This document shows, piece by piece, positions 7,633-16,686 of a stretch of DNA of 64,000 nucleotides. A program made the translations under genes and the position numbers. The DNA is from Desertivirga arenae (GTDB taxonomy: Bacteria; Bacteroidota; Bacteroidia; Sphingobacteriales; Sphingobacteriaceae): positions 186,001 through 250,000 of the forward strand of contig NZ_JAFEWE010000004.1 in assembly GCF_017355785.1 (NCBI RefSeq). The letters run 5' to 3'. How positions within the stretch are numbered: the first letter of the stretch is position 1; the number at the start of each line of letters is the position of its first letter. The notes under the pieces were generated by a model. The model was not told the origin of the DNA and searched no databases. It saw only the letters and a list, made by a program, of their open reading frames with translations.

Positions 7633-10494
7633 CTACTTCTTTTCTGGCATTAGTATAAACTTTATAAAGTTACTACCACTCAGATATTTATTTGCTGTCG
7701 CTTTCAAGGTTTCCGGACTAATCTTTTTGAGATCATTTAAGTAGTTGAGCACCTGCTTAACGTCATCTTTATTCTGATACTGTCCACTCAGGTATGCTAA
7801 CCAGAATCCATTATCTTTCAATTGCACTTCAGTACTCCTTCTCTCTTCGGCAAGGAATTTTTCAATGTCGTCCTTTTCAGGACCTTTTTGTTTAACCTTA
7901 TTTATTTCGTCAATTGTAGCTGCTACAAGTTTTTCAACATTTGCTGGTGCACAGCCGAAAACAAATGTAAAAGCAAACCGATTGCGAGGGTATTTATTAT
8001 AAGAAACGAAGGCGCCAGGGCTATATACTCCGCTCTCTTCTTCTCTTAAACGTTCAGTTAATTTTATTTGGAGTACTTCAGCAAGGGCATCAAGTTGATT
8101 ATTCGTTTCTTCACTGTATACATAGTCCCCATTCATTATCAGCCTTACGTTTGCCTTATCTTCCTGCCCTTTTAAAACTAATTTATTAAGCTTCCCGGCT
8201 GGAGGATAGATGCCCAGGTCTTTAGCCTCTTCTTTACGTTGCTTAGATGGCAAAGCTCCAAGATATTGTTCCAATAGAGGTTTTATTTCCTCTACTTTAA
8301 AGCTTCCCACGAAAGTGAAAGTGAAATCACCTGCATCGGCAAACCTTTCTTTATAAATATCAAATGCCCGGTCAAGGTTTATTTGAGCTAATTTTGCTGC
8401 AGAAGGACCTGTTCTCCGTGGATTATATCTTCCTAATACAGCAGATATGGTGTCTGAAAAAACACTACCGGGATCATTGCTCCGATTGGCAATTGCTCCT
8501 CTCTGTTGTGAGATGAATGCCTGGAATATTTCTGTGTCTTTTCTGGGTTCAGTAAAGAACAGGTAGGTAAGCTGCAATGCCGTCTCCAGGTCTTTTGGTG
8601 CAGCAAAGCCATTTAGGCCTTCTGTTCTTTCTGCAATGTAAGGATTCACGGATACTCTTTTTCCTGTCAGCATCTTTGGTAATTGAATAGAATTAAACTC
8701 TCCTATTCCACTTCTCGTGATTATTGAAGAAGCATTGGCTGCCGATTGAAAGTCTTTGTCAGCATATAAAGAGGTTCCTCCCGGGCTGAAGGCGGTGAAT
8801 TGTATTTCGTCATTTTTGAAATCAGTAGGTTTCAAAACAACTTTAACTCCATTACTTAATGTAAGCTCAGTAACTCCAAGATCTTCTATTTTCTTTTCTG
8901 CACTTATCTTTCCTGCTTCTGGTTTGTTGGCTAGCAAAGGCTTATTTAAAACCTGGTCTATATAAGCAGCTATATCTGATTTTTGAACTTCCTGAATCCA
9001 TGAGTTTACTCTAGCTTCATCTGGCAAATTCGCAGCCTCTTTCTCAGGAGCCATAATAATTACGTCTCGGTTGGTCTCCGTTAAGTATTTTTTTGCAAGG
9101 TCGTTTACCTCATTCAATGCTATTCCTGGAACATTCGCTTGCGCAAGATTATACTCATAAGCAATACCAGGGCTTGCTTCTCCCTCAAGGAACAATCTTA
9201 CATATTCCTGTACATAACTTTGAGAATTAGTTTTATCCCTCTCTTTGAATGAGGCTTCCATTGAAGTAAGATAAGATTGCTTAGCCCTATCGAGCTCAGT
9301 TTGCGTAAATCCAAATCTCTTCACTCTTTCTGTTTCTGCAAATACAGCTTTGAACCCTTTCTCAAGCTCTCCCGGACCAGGCTTGGAAACTACCACTGAA
9401 GATGCTACATCCAGATCTGCCAGAAATCCTCCTATGCTGCTACCTCCTTGCAAGAAAGGGGGATTAGCTTGTTTCATCAATTCAGCAAACCGTCCACCAA
9501 GCATTTGGTTATAGAGTGAACGGATAATACTGTTTCTGTAGTCAGTTTTTGTTTTTAACTGCATTTCAGGATGTTTTACATAAACCTGGGCCACTGTGTA
9601 CGGAAACTCAGGATCGGTAACTGCAATGAATTGATTTTTATTTTGAAGGGGGATATTATACTCTTTTCTCGGTTTAATATTAGCCGGAGTTTTTAGATCA
9701 GAGAACTTGTCTATAATGATCTTCTCCACTTTTTTTACATCAATGTCTCCCACTACAACCAGAGCTTCAAGATCTGGTCTGTACCATGTTTGATAGAAGT
9801 CCAGAATAGCTTCACGCTTGAATGTCTTTAGAACTTCCTCCGTTCCGATGGGCAGTCTGTTCGCGTATCTTGAATTATTTAATAAAAGAGGCAGGTATTT
9901 ATTTTGCATCCGCTCTGATGCTCCTTTGCCTAGTCGCTTTTCCTCGAGTATTACACCCCGTTCCTTTTCAATTTCCGCAGGGTCAAAGGTGGCATCCTGG
10001 GCCCAATCCCGCATTATTTGAATGCTATTTTTAAATAACGTGGAATCATCAGTCGGAACAGGGAGTTGATATACCGTTTCATCAAAACTAGTATAAGCAT
10101 TTAAGTCAGCGCCAAATCGAATGCCCGACTTCTGAAGATAATTTACCAGAGCGTTTTTAGGATAGTTTTTTGTTCCGTTAAAGCTCATGTGTTCAGTGAA
10201 ATGTGCAAGACCGCGTTGATCATCATTTTCGAGTACAGAACCTGCCTTAAGTGCAAGGTATAGTTGAGCACGGTCCTTCGGTTCGGTATTTCTTCGTATA
10301 TAGTAAGTGAATCCGTTTGGAAGCTTCCCCTTTAATACGGCAGTATCCAGTGGTATTGTGTCGTTAATTATAGAGGATACAATTCGTTGATCAGTTGGTG
10401 TTCCACTTGGTTTTTTAGCCGTGCAGCTGCCAATTAGTAATGCAGCGCTTACTGAAACAGGAATAATAAGCTTTCTTAATGGAGGTGTTATCAT
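7633..10494 (-). CDS. M16-family metallopeptidase lipoprotein (pitrilysin/insulinase type)
   Basis: 953 residues. An N-terminal lipobox (L-I-G-S-C, Cys24) predicts a lipoprotein. The inverted zinc motif H98-F-T-E-H102 is followed about 75 residues later by a conserved E-R-G-V-I-L-E-E segment supplying the third ligand. The protein is a full-length two-half M16 enzyme: an active first half and a second half (from about 530) without HxxEH, as is normal for the second half of single-chain M16 peptidases. These enzymes degrade peptides inside a closed chamber. The gene is alone on its strand, divergent from anmK. Confidence 0.92.
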   Translation of the reverse strand: MITPPLRKLIIPVSVSAALLIGSCTAKKPSGTPTDQRIVSSIINDTIPLDTAVLKGKLPNGFTYYIRRNTEPKDRAQLYLALKAGSVLENDDQRGLAHFTEHMSFNGTKNYPKNALVNYLQKSGIRFGADLNAYTSFDETVYQLPVPTDDSTLFKNSIQIMRDWAQDATFDPAEIEKERGVILEEKRLGKGASERMQNKYLPLLLNNSRYANRLPIGTEEVLKTFKREAILDFYQTWYRPDLEALVVVGDIDVKKVEKIIIDKFSDLKTPANIKPRKEYNIPLQNKNQFIAVTDPEFPYTVAQVYVKHPEMQLKTKTDYRNSIIRSLYNQMLGGRFAELMKQANPPFLQGGSSIGGFLADLDVASSVVVSKPGPGELEKGFKAVFAETERVKRFGFTQTELDRAKQSYLTSMEASFKERDKTNSQSYVQEYVRLFLEGEASPGIAYEYNLAQANVPGIALNEVNDLAKKYLTETNRDVIIMAPEKEAANLPDEARVNSWIQEVQKSDIAAYIDQVLNKPLLANKPEAGKISAEKKIEDLGVTELTLSNGVKVVLKPTDFKNDEIQFTAFSPGGTSLYADKDFQSAANASSIITRSGIGEFNSIQLPKMLTGKRVSVNPYIAERTEGLNGFAAPKDLETALQLTYLFFTEPRKDTEIFQAFISQQRGAIANRSNDPGSVFSDTISAVLGRYNPRRTGPSAAKLAQINLDRAFDIYKERFADAGDFTFTFVGSFKVEEIKPLLEQYLGALPSKQRKEEAKDLGIYPPAGKLNKLVLKGQEDKANVRLIMNGDYVYSEETNNQLDALAEVLQIKLTERLREEESGVYSPGAFVSYNKYPRNRFAFTFVFGCAPANVEKLVAATIDEINKVKQKGPEKDDIEKFLAEERRSTEVQLKDNGFWLAYLSGQYQNKDDVKQVLNYLNDLKKISPETLKATANKYLSGSNFIKFILMPEKK

Positions 10495-10551
10495 AGCTAT
10501 TGATATCGAATATGCATTAATTCAAAGTGTTACAGTTTTCTTAACCTTTTA

Positions 10552-10559
10552 CAAAGATA
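10552..10559 (-). promoter_or_regulatory. Putative -7 element for the M16 peptidase gene
   Basis: On the minus strand the bases read TATCTTTG, matching TAnnTTTG, 58 bases before the M16 start. A TTTG lies upstream but with a 15-base spacer, shorter than the usual 18-20, so the -33 part is uncertain. On the plus strand another TATCTTTG at 10619-10626 could serve anmK. Confidence 0.35.
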
Positions 10560-10733
10560 AAAGTCAGAGCAGAACAAAGGGAAAATGTAGTCCGGATAAT
10601 GAAGGAGCTCCTGGGAAGTATCTTTGTGCTAGTCTGATAGCTTAATATCATTTATTTGCGAAATATATTAAAGCTACAATTACTTTGCTTAAAACTATGT
10701 TCTTTTGCTAATCTACATGTTGTTATTTTCATT

Positions 10734-11912
10734 ATGAATAGATTTTTGAATAGACTGATTGAGTCGTCAAAGGCTGAAAGCAGATTGGTAATAGGATTAA
10801 TGTCAGGAACCTCCCTTGATGGACTTGATATAGCGCTTTGCCGGTTAGAGGGCTCTGGGCTATTTTCTAAGGTTAAAGTACTTCAGGAACGCACATCTTG
10901 CTATTCGGATGATTTCAAAGAAGACATAAGATCAGTTTTTTCAAAACGGGAGGTGGATCTCGAAAAAGTAGCGCTGTTGAATGCAAAAATAGGAAAGGTT
11001 CACGCCGGTCTTTTAATTGAAGCGTTAGAGGATTGGGGAGTAGAACCATCGGAAATAGATTTTATTGCGAGCCATGGTCAGACTATTTACCATGCACCTA
11101 AAAGCTTACATGGGTTAGAAAATTATCCCAACGCTACACTCCAAATAGGGGATGGAGATCACATAGCCATTAGAACGGGTATTATAACTTTAAGTGACTT
11201 CAGGCAAAAGCATGTAGCAGCAGGGGGAGAGGGCGCTCCTCTTGCCCTTTATGGAGATTATATACTGTTTTCATCAAGACTGGAAAATCGCGTGTTGTTG
11301 AATATTGGGGGTATATCAAATTTCACTTATCTGCCAATTGATAGTTCGAAGATAATTTGTAGTGATGTAGGTCCAGGAAATACGTTAATAGATTTGTTAG
11401 CAAGAAGATATTTTAATATCCCATTTGACGAGGGAGGACAAATTGCAGCGAGGGGAAAAGTTTGTGAGTCACTCTTGGATGAATTGATGGCTCATGCATT
11501 TTTTAGTGAGCCTTTTCCCAAAAGCACCGGGCCTGAATTATTTAGTATTAATTTTCTTGAATCTACTGTTCGAAATACCGGAAACACACATTTAGGTGGT
11601 GAGGACCTTATTGCCACTGTTACTGAATTTACCGCGCAGGCTATTGCTAAAGGACTCAATCTCATACTAAAAAACACAGAGTCAGCTCTGTATGTTAGTG
11701 GCGGAGGTTCACATAATAGTTGTCTTTTAGAAAGCTTATCAATTCTATTGCCTAAGGTAAGGATTGATAAGTTAGAATCTTTGGGAATAAGTTCAGATGC
11801 GAAGGAGGCTGTACTCTTTGCTGTTCTGGCAAATGAGACTGTTTGTGGGTCGGCAGTTGAGACGGGGGGAGGACCGGTTGTAATGATGGGGAAAATCAGC
11901 TTGCCGGAATAA
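10734..11912 (+). CDS. anmK: Anhydro-N-acetylmuramic acid kinase
   Basis: 392 residues from the ATG at 10734. Phosphorylates and opens 1,6-anhydro-MurNAc to MurNAc-6-phosphate, in peptidoglycan recycling. Visible family signatures are G-L-M-S-G-T-S-L-D-G-L-D near the N-terminus (phosphate loop), S-H-G-Q-T-I-Y-H, the segment L-Q-I-G-D-G-D-H-I-A followed by T-L-S-D-F-R-Q-K-H-V-A-A-G-G-E-G-A-P-L, and a late S-G-G-G-S-H-N loop. The frame stays open upstream to an ATG at 10656, but that adds 26 hydrophobic residues not found in the family, so 10734 is preferred. No recycling partner is adjacent. Confidence 0.94.
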   Translation: MNRFLNRLIESSKAESRLVIGLMSGTSLDGLDIALCRLEGSGLFSKVKVLQERTSCYSDDFKEDIRSVFSKREVDLEKVALLNAKIGKVHAGLLIEALEDWGVEPSEIDFIASHGQTIYHAPKSLHGLENYPNATLQIGDGDHIAIRTGIITLSDFRQKHVAAGGEGAPLALYGDYILFSSRLENRVLLNIGGISNFTYLPIDSSKIICSDVGPGNTLIDLLARRYFNIPFDEGGQIAARGKVCESLLDELMAHAFFSEPFPKSTGPELFSINFLESTVRNTGNTHLGGEDLIATVTEFTAQAIAKGLNLILKNTESALYVSGGGSHNSCLLESLSILLPKVRIDKLESLGISSDAKEAVLFAVLANETVCGSAVETGGGPVVMMGKISLPE

Positions 11913-11923
11913 GTTAATTTTAA

Positions 11924-11973
11924 GAAATACACGAGTTACTTAATCAGACAGGGATTTGTAATTCGTGTATTTC
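11924..11973. terminator. Hairpin between convergent anmK and phosphate permease genes
   Basis: Perfect 11-bp inverted repeat GAAATACACGA / TCGTGTATTTC with a 28-base loop and no strong T run. Its position 12 bases after anmK suggests a shared terminator, but the long loop makes this tentative. Confidence 0.45.
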
Positions 11974-11988
11974 CTGCCCTTAATCTTA

Positions 11989-12999
11989 TTAAATGAAGAA
12001 ACTAATAACGAAGTAGGTAAGCGCCGCCAGGGTTGCTGAAACAGGTATTGTTAGTATCCATGCCCAGATAAGGTTAATTGTTACCCCCCATCTTACAGCC
12101 GATACCCGCTTCGTTAATCCTACCCCTATAATTGAACCTGTAATAGTATGGGTAGTTGAAACTGGTATACCAAAGTGTTCTGTGATGCCAAGAGTTACCG
12201 CTCCCGCGGCTTCTGCTCCAACACCTTCGAGTGCCGTTACTTTTGTAATTCTTGAACCCATAGTTTTTACAATTCTCCAGCCTCCGCTCATTGTACCAAG
12301 AGCAATTGCTGCGTAACATACAACAGGTATCCATTCCGGCATAGAGGATCCATTGGAAATAACATTAGAAGCCACCATAGCCACATAGATAATACCCATT
12401 ACTTTCTGAGCGTCATTTCCTCCATGCGTGAAACTTAGTGCTGCTGATGAAAGCAATTGAAGTCTTTTGAACCACTTCTCTGCAGTGGCAGGTTTAGCAT
12501 GCCTGCATATATTGATAATAACAAGCGTTATGATCACTGAAATTATCATCCCTATTATCGGAGCGAGTACAATAAAGGAAATAGTAGTAAGAATCTTACT
12601 TACGTTAATTGCCTGAAGGGCGGCATCTCCCATAGTTAGTGCCTTGGCCATACCAGCACCAGCAAAACCGCCGATAAGGGTATGTGATGAGCTGGACGGG
12701 ATTCCGTAATACCACGTAAGCAGGTTCCAGGCAATAGCCGCCAGTAGACCAGCAAAGATTACGTGGAGCGTAATGTATTGTTCTAACACTGTTTTAGCAA
12801 TGGTGTTAGCTACTTTATGGTCATTAAAATAAAAATAAGCAGCGAAATTAAATATTGCAGCCCATAGCACCGCTTGAAACGGTGAGAGTACTTTTGTTGA
12901 AACGATAGTTGCTATTGAGTTTGCAGCATCGTGGAACCCGTTAATATAATCGAACGCCACAGCCATAATAATAACAACTACTAAGAGGGTAGTTACCAT
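11989..12999 (-). CDS. Inorganic phosphate transporter, PiT family
   Basis: 336 residues, about ten hydrophobic segments, inner membrane. PiT permeases take up metal-phosphate with protons or sodium. Both inverted family repeats are visible: N-G-F-H-D-A-A-N-S-I-A-T near residue 20 and G-G-N-D-A-Q-K-V-M-G near residue 190, with G-I-P-S-S-S-S-H-T and G-I-P-V-S-T-T-H-T in the paired re-entrant loops. It lies 10 bases downstream of the DUF47 gene, the usual partner, so the two form an operon under the Pho-box-like promoter at 13676-13709. Confidence 0.94.
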   Translation of the reverse strand: MVTTLLVVVIIMAVAFDYINGFHDAANSIATIVSTKVLSPFQAVLWAAIFNFAAYFYFNDHKVANTIAKTVLEQYITLHVIFAGLLAAIAWNLLTWYYGIPSSSSHTLIGGFAGAGMAKALTMGDAALQAINVSKILTTISFIVLAPIIGMIISVIITLVIINICRHAKPATAEKWFKRLQLLSSAALSFTHGGNDAQKVMGIIYVAMVASNVISNGSSMPEWIPVVCYAAIALGTMSGGWRIVKTMGSRITKVTALEGVGAEAAGAVTLGITEHFGIPVSTTHTITGSIIGVGLTKRVSAVRWGVTINLIWAWILTIPVSATLAALTYFVISFFI

Positions 13000-13009
13000 T
13001 AATTTTGTT

Positions 13010-13657
13010 TTAAGCGTTCTTTACAAGGATAGACTCCATAACATTAGCAGCATCTTCACACTTATCCGTTGCCGTCTCTAATGCAGAAAGGATCTCTTTG
13101 TATTTGATAAGCGCTACTGCATCTTTTTCATACTCGAACAACTCACCAACTGCAGTGTCAAAAACATAATCAGCCTGATTTTCCATGCTGTTAATCCTAA
13201 CGCAGGAATCAGTAATTACCCGGATATTTTTTAGGTTCTTCAACTCAACAACTGCCTTATCTACGTCCTGGCAACCTTGTAAAACAAGTTCTGCAAGTTT
13301 TTTAATTGGAGGGGTCATTACTTTTACTTTATACAATTGGATACGACTGGCGGATCCATGAATAAAGTCAGCTATATCATCAATGGCTGAAGCCAATGCA
13401 TGAATATCTTCGCGGTCAAAGGGAGTAATAAAGTTTTTGCTCAGCTCCAGAAATATTTGGTGCGTAATTTCATCGCCCCTGTGTTCCAGGTCTTCGATTA
13501 CCTTCCCGATTTCCTGTCTGCGGTCTTCATCCGTAGCGTTAACAAATTCAATTAAAGCCTCCCCAATCCTTATCAGGTTACCGCTTGCTTGCTCAAATAG
13601 AGGGAAAAATTTACGATCCTTCGGAACGAAGTACTGGAATATGCCGTTTAAGCCCAT
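13010..13657 (-). CDS. DUF47 / PhoU-like regulator of the phosphate permease
   Basis: 215 residues, almost wholly helical, with several acidic metal-binding type motifs (E-D-L-E-H-R-G-D-E-I-T, S-A-I-D-D-I-A-D). DUF47 proteins are PhoU-like helical bundles (TIGR00153 type) encoded next to PiT permeases, and are thought to regulate transport. The order on the minus strand is kinase, DUF47, PiT. The ATG at 13657 is preceded at 19 bases by a -7 element and at 34 bases by an 8-bp direct repeat, which makes this gene the likely first cistron of the Pi-regulated unit. Confidence 0.9.
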   Translation of the reverse strand: MGLNGIFQYFVPKDRKFFPLFEQASGNLIRIGEALIEFVNATDEDRRQEIGKVIEDLEHRGDEITHQIFLELSKNFITPFDREDIHALASAIDDIADFIHGSASRIQLYKVKVMTPPIKKLAELVLQGCQDVDKAVVELKNLKNIRVITDSCVRINSMENQADYVFDTAVGELFEYEKDAVALIKYKEILSALETATDKCEDAANVMESILVKNA

Positions 13658-13675
13658 AGTGTTAAAAAATCGTTA

Positions 13676-13709
13676 CAAATGTATTACTGCAATGTTAACT
13701 TAATGTTAA
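13676..13709 (-). promoter_or_regulatory. Pho-box-like activator site with -7 element before DUF47-PiT
   Basis: On the minus strand TTAACATT occurs twice with a 3-base spacer (13702-13709 and 13691-13698, period 11), followed 7 bases later by TACATTTG (13676-13683), a perfect TAnnTTTG -7 box. The repeat equals the TTAACA-N5-TTAACA arrangement of Bacillus PhoP boxes and resembles cyanobacterial PhoB boxes (8-mers, 3-base spacers). It covers the place where a -33 box would be, and no TTTG is present there, as expected for an activator-dependent promoter. That a PhoB-type regulator binds here is inference from position and pattern. Confidence 0.6.
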
Positions 13710-13717
13710 GCCTGCAA

Positions 13718-14764
13718 TTAAACTGGAATAAAGTTTTGTTTTGCTTTCTCCAACGTAAATGCAAAAGTTGAACCAACTCCTTCTGTGCTTCTTACAGTTA
13801 TGGTTTGCTGATGAGCTTCTAGGATATGTTTAACAATGGCCAAACCCAAACCAGACCCTCCAATCTGTCGCGACCTGCTTTTATCAGTTCTGAAAAATCG
13901 CTCAAATAGCCTTGGAAGAGCTTTCTCTTCAATTCCTGCACCATTGTCGGTAACTTCCACAAGGATCTGATCATGTAGCTCAAACAGTTTAAGAGAGGTA
14001 GTGCCTCCTTCCTTACCATATTTTATTGAATTGTCTATTAAATTCACCAATACCTGGCAAATTTTGTCCCGGTCAGCATTTACCCAGGTAGGTGAGTCAT
14101 ACTTATCCTTAAAGATCAAAGTAATCTTGTATTTGTTAGCTTTCCCTTCCATCTGTTCTGCTACTTCATTTATTAAAACAGACAGGTCGAATTTCTCAAA
14201 ATTTATCGGTACTTCCCCGCTTTCAAGTTTTGATATTATATCAATGTCTTTAATGAGGTAGCTTAAGCGATCAACGTTCTTTGCGGCTTTGCGCAAAAAA
14301 TGTTCAACCTGATCATGGTCTTCAAGTCCATCTTCGTCAAGTAAGGCATCAATATATCCTTGTATCGCAAACAGAGGAGTTTTCAGCTCGTGGGAAATAT
14401 TGCCCAAAAATTCCCTTCTATATTGTTCTTGTTGTTTAAGTGCCTCAATTTCAATCTTTTTTACTCTGGCCCATTCTTTAACTTCCTGCTCTACATCATT
14501 AATGGGGTCATTACTAACATATTCCCCTATAGCGTCTTTCAGATCTTTACCCAGTTTCAGGTTATGGATTAGCTTATAGATCAACTTAATTTTGCTATAT
14601 ACGTACCGTTCTATGAGGTAATAGAAAACTACAAAACAGATAATGAGGGTAATAATAAAGGTAATTACAAGATCTGTCAGACTATGCTGAAAATAGTAAT
14701 TGACTAATCCAAGCGATAGGGCAACAACAAAAGCATTAATAAAAACGAGAACCCTAAGTTTCAT
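13718..14764 (-). CDS. Two-transmembrane sensor histidine kinase, PhoR-like
   Basis: 348 residues. Two adjacent membrane helices (about 6-24 and 32-51) leave almost no periplasmic loop, then a coiled linker (90-118), the HisKA box F-L-G-N-I-S-H-E-L-K-T-P with phospho-acceptor His125, and a HATPase domain with N-box (N-L-I-D-N-S-I-K-Y-G), D-N-G-A-G-I, and G-S-G-L-G-L-A. The architecture is that of PhoR-type kinases and the gene sits 60 bases upstream of the DUF47-PiT pair, so a role in phosphate sensing is likely. No response regulator gene is adjacent; the partner must be elsewhere. The short loop suggests sensing through the membrane or a partner protein. Confidence 0.85.
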   Translation of the reverse strand: MKLRVLVFINAFVVALSLGLVNYYFQHSLTDLVITFIITLIICFVVFYYLIERYVYSKIKLIYKLIHNLKLGKDLKDAIGEYVSNDPINDVEQEVKEWARVKKIEIEALKQQEQYRREFLGNISHELKTPLFAIQGYIDALLDEDGLEDHDQVEHFLRKAAKNVDRLSYLIKDIDIISKLESGEVPINFEKFDLSVLINEVAEQMEGKANKYKITLIFKDKYDSPTWVNADRDKICQVLVNLIDNSIKYGKEGGTTSLKLFELHDQILVEVTDNGAGIEEKALPRLFERFFRTDKSRSRQIGGSGLGLAIVKHILEAHQQTITVRSTEGVGSTFAFTLEKAKQNFIPV

Positions 14765-14870
14765 TTTTCAAATATTTCAGTTTCAAACAACGACAAGGTG
14801 AAGCACTTGCTCTAATCAGGAAGGAATTAACCTAAAAGCATGCGGTAAACTTCATCCTGTTACAAGTATA

Positions 14871-15992
14871 CTAAAAAGGAGCTCCATGTGTTCTTTTGAT
14901 AATAAAATTTGATAAAGGCTTAATAGTCTGTAAACCGCGCACTGCTAATTCAGATGTTATCCTGCCTCCAAATAGCTTTTGTGTTAAACGGCCAACAGCA
15001 AGTCGTTGTGAAAAATACCGCCTCCATTGTTGACTATACAGATCTTCAACAACCTTGCGGTCATTTTTATAAAATGCTATAAGGGTATCACTTAAAATTT
15101 TCGCAGAATGGATAGCTATGGCCATCCCATTACCACACAGAGGGCTTATCATTCCTGCAGAATCCCCACAAAAAAGAACATGATCTTCAACCAGTCCTTT
15201 GCGTTCAAAACTGATCTCGTTAATCACTTCAGGCTTTGAGTAAAGGAATTCCGAATTTTGAAAGAGCATTTTAAGAAGAGGGTTTTCGTAGAGCACTGCC
15301 TTTTCCATGTCCAGAAGGTTGCCATGGGTCTTAATGTTATTTTTATGGGATAGATAACAAAGACAATACTTGTCGTCTTCTATTTTAACCGTTCCGCAGT
15401 AACCATCTTTAAAGTTGTCTAATTGAACAAGATTTTTTGGGAAGTCGGTTTTGATATGATACTTAACACCAATAAAGGGACTGCGATGTGTAAAGAAGGT
15501 TCTGGCTTTATCAAGATTTGAACGTTTTCCATGAGCAGCAATAACAAAATCTGAAGTGATCAGACGTCCATCCTCTAGTAACACTTCAAATTGATTATCA
15601 TTGAAGCTTATATTATTTGCCTTTATTCCAAGAACAACTTTGGCCCCTGAAGCAAGGGCCTTATGGTACAGATGGTCATCAAGGAGGAAGCGACTTAGTC
15701 CTAGTCCCCCTAAATCCAGTGAAGTTTTAAAAGTCCTCCCGGAAACAGAGCTTATGGCCAATTCAGTGATCTTGGCGCCGTTAAATCGATAAAGGTCAAT
15801 CTCTAAACTTTTTAGGAAAGCGATGACTTCATTTGAAATATATTCACCGCAAACCCTGTGAAAAGGGTAAGTTTTTTTTTCAAAAAGAGTTACTGGGAAA
15901 CCATTCCGGCTTAGAATAATAGAACAGACAAGGCCGGCTAAACCTCCACCAACAATAGTTATACTGGGCTTACTCTGCGTTAATGTTACCAT
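14871..15992 (-). CDS. FAD-dependent oxidoreductase of the type III PKS locus
   Basis: 373 residues. N-terminal dinucleotide fold G-G-G-L-A-G (15-20) ending in F-E-K-K, then H-R-V-C-G-E-Y (45-51), a motif of the geranylgeranyl-reductase/monooxygenase branch, and a C-G-D-S-A-G-M-I-S-P-L-C-G-N-G-M segment near residue 275 that closes the FAD site. It could be a hydroxylase or a reductase; sequence alone does not decide. It overlaps the methyltransferase gene by 23 bases, so it is the third cistron after the polyketide synthase. By analogy with the flavoprotein SrsC of the Streptomyces srs operon, oxidation of a phenolic PKS product is a reasonable hypothesis. Confidence 0.85.
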   Translation of the reverse strand: MVTLTQSKPSITIVGGGLAGLVCSIILSRNGFPVTLFEKKTYPFHRVCGEYISNEVIAFLKSLEIDLYRFNGAKITELAISSVSGRTFKTSLDLGGLGLSRFLLDDHLYHKALASGAKVVLGIKANNISFNDNQFEVLLEDGRLITSDFVIAAHGKRSNLDKARTFFTHRSPFIGVKYHIKTDFPKNLVQLDNFKDGYCGTVKIEDDKYCLCYLSHKNNIKTHGNLLDMEKAVLYENPLLKMLFQNSEFLYSKPEVINEISFERKGLVEDHVLFCGDSAGMISPLCGNGMAIAIHSAKILSDTLIAFYKNDRKVVEDLYSQQWRRYFSQRLAVGRLTQKLFGGRITSELAVRGLQTIKPLSNFIIKRTHGAPF

Positions 15993-16686
15993 CCTTATAA
16001 ATTATCAACTGCCAGCGAAATGCCCACATCCATCTTAACTGATAATTGGCGATGCCCGCTTTTGCCAGCAATTCCTCAATTTCTTTCCTTTGAAAACCTT
16101 TTAGAACAGAAAGCTTGGAGTCATGCTTTACCATTGGAGATTTTGAGAATGCTTGAGTCAGAACGCCAATAGAATGATAGGCAAACCAATGCCGGTGTAA
16201 ATCATTTACGATGACTGCTTTTCTACTACAATCTAACATTTTTCTTACGAGTGCTATCCAGTCGGCATTGTCAAAGTGATGGGTAAACAGACTAGAAAGA
16301 ACAATATCAAACTGATCAGCACGAAGCTTTTCAGACATAACGTCAGAATGAATGTAACTAATTTCAGGATAGGGTGAAGAATGAAGTCGTGCATATTCAA
16401 CTGCCGTTGCAGTAGCATCGACACCAACAAATTTTAAATTCTTGCCATTTTTCCTTCCCCATTTTGCCAGCACCCGCAGGGAATCTCCGCCTCCGCATCC
16501 CCAGTCACTTATAGTCATATCATTTTTAATTCCAATCTTCTTTAAGGCATTAAAAAATACAGCGTATCCTCCCAGTAGCTTGTTTATTACTTCCAGCTCA
16601 TCCATAATTGGAAAGATGGTATCATTCCCAAGCTGAAAGTCATCCATCATTTCAGGGAGAGTACTACGTTGAGTAAAGTCAGGCAT
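15970..16686 (-). CDS. SAM-dependent methyltransferase of the type III PKS locus
   Basis: 238 residues, class I fold. Motif I D-W-G-C-G-G-G-D (61-68), the acidic end of the next strand in G-V-D-A-T, and a Y-I-H-S-D-V segment after it bind SAM. Its ATG directly follows the PKS stop codon (TAA then ATG, no gap) and its end overlaps the flavoprotein gene, so the three are tightly coupled. In the srs operon a methyltransferase (SrsB) acts on the PKS product; the same role is inferred here. The methyl acceptor atom (O or C) cannot be told from sequence. Confidence 0.85.
   Translation of the reverse strand: MPDFTQRSTLPEMMDDFQLGNDTIFPIMDELEVINKLLGGYAVFFNALKKIGIKNDMTISDWGCGGGDSLRVLAKWGRKNGKNLKFVGVDATATAVEYARLHSSPYPEISYIHSDVMSEKLRADQFDIVLSSLFTHHFDNADWIALVRKMLDCSRKAVIVNDLHRHWFAYHSIGVLTQAFSKSPMVKHDSKLSVLKGFQRKEIEELLAKAGIANYQLRWMWAFRWQLIIYKDGNINAE

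Noticed and set aside
10656-10733. 26-residue extension of anmK
   Set aside because: Hydrophobic and not family-like; the ATG at 10734 fits the kinase N-terminus.
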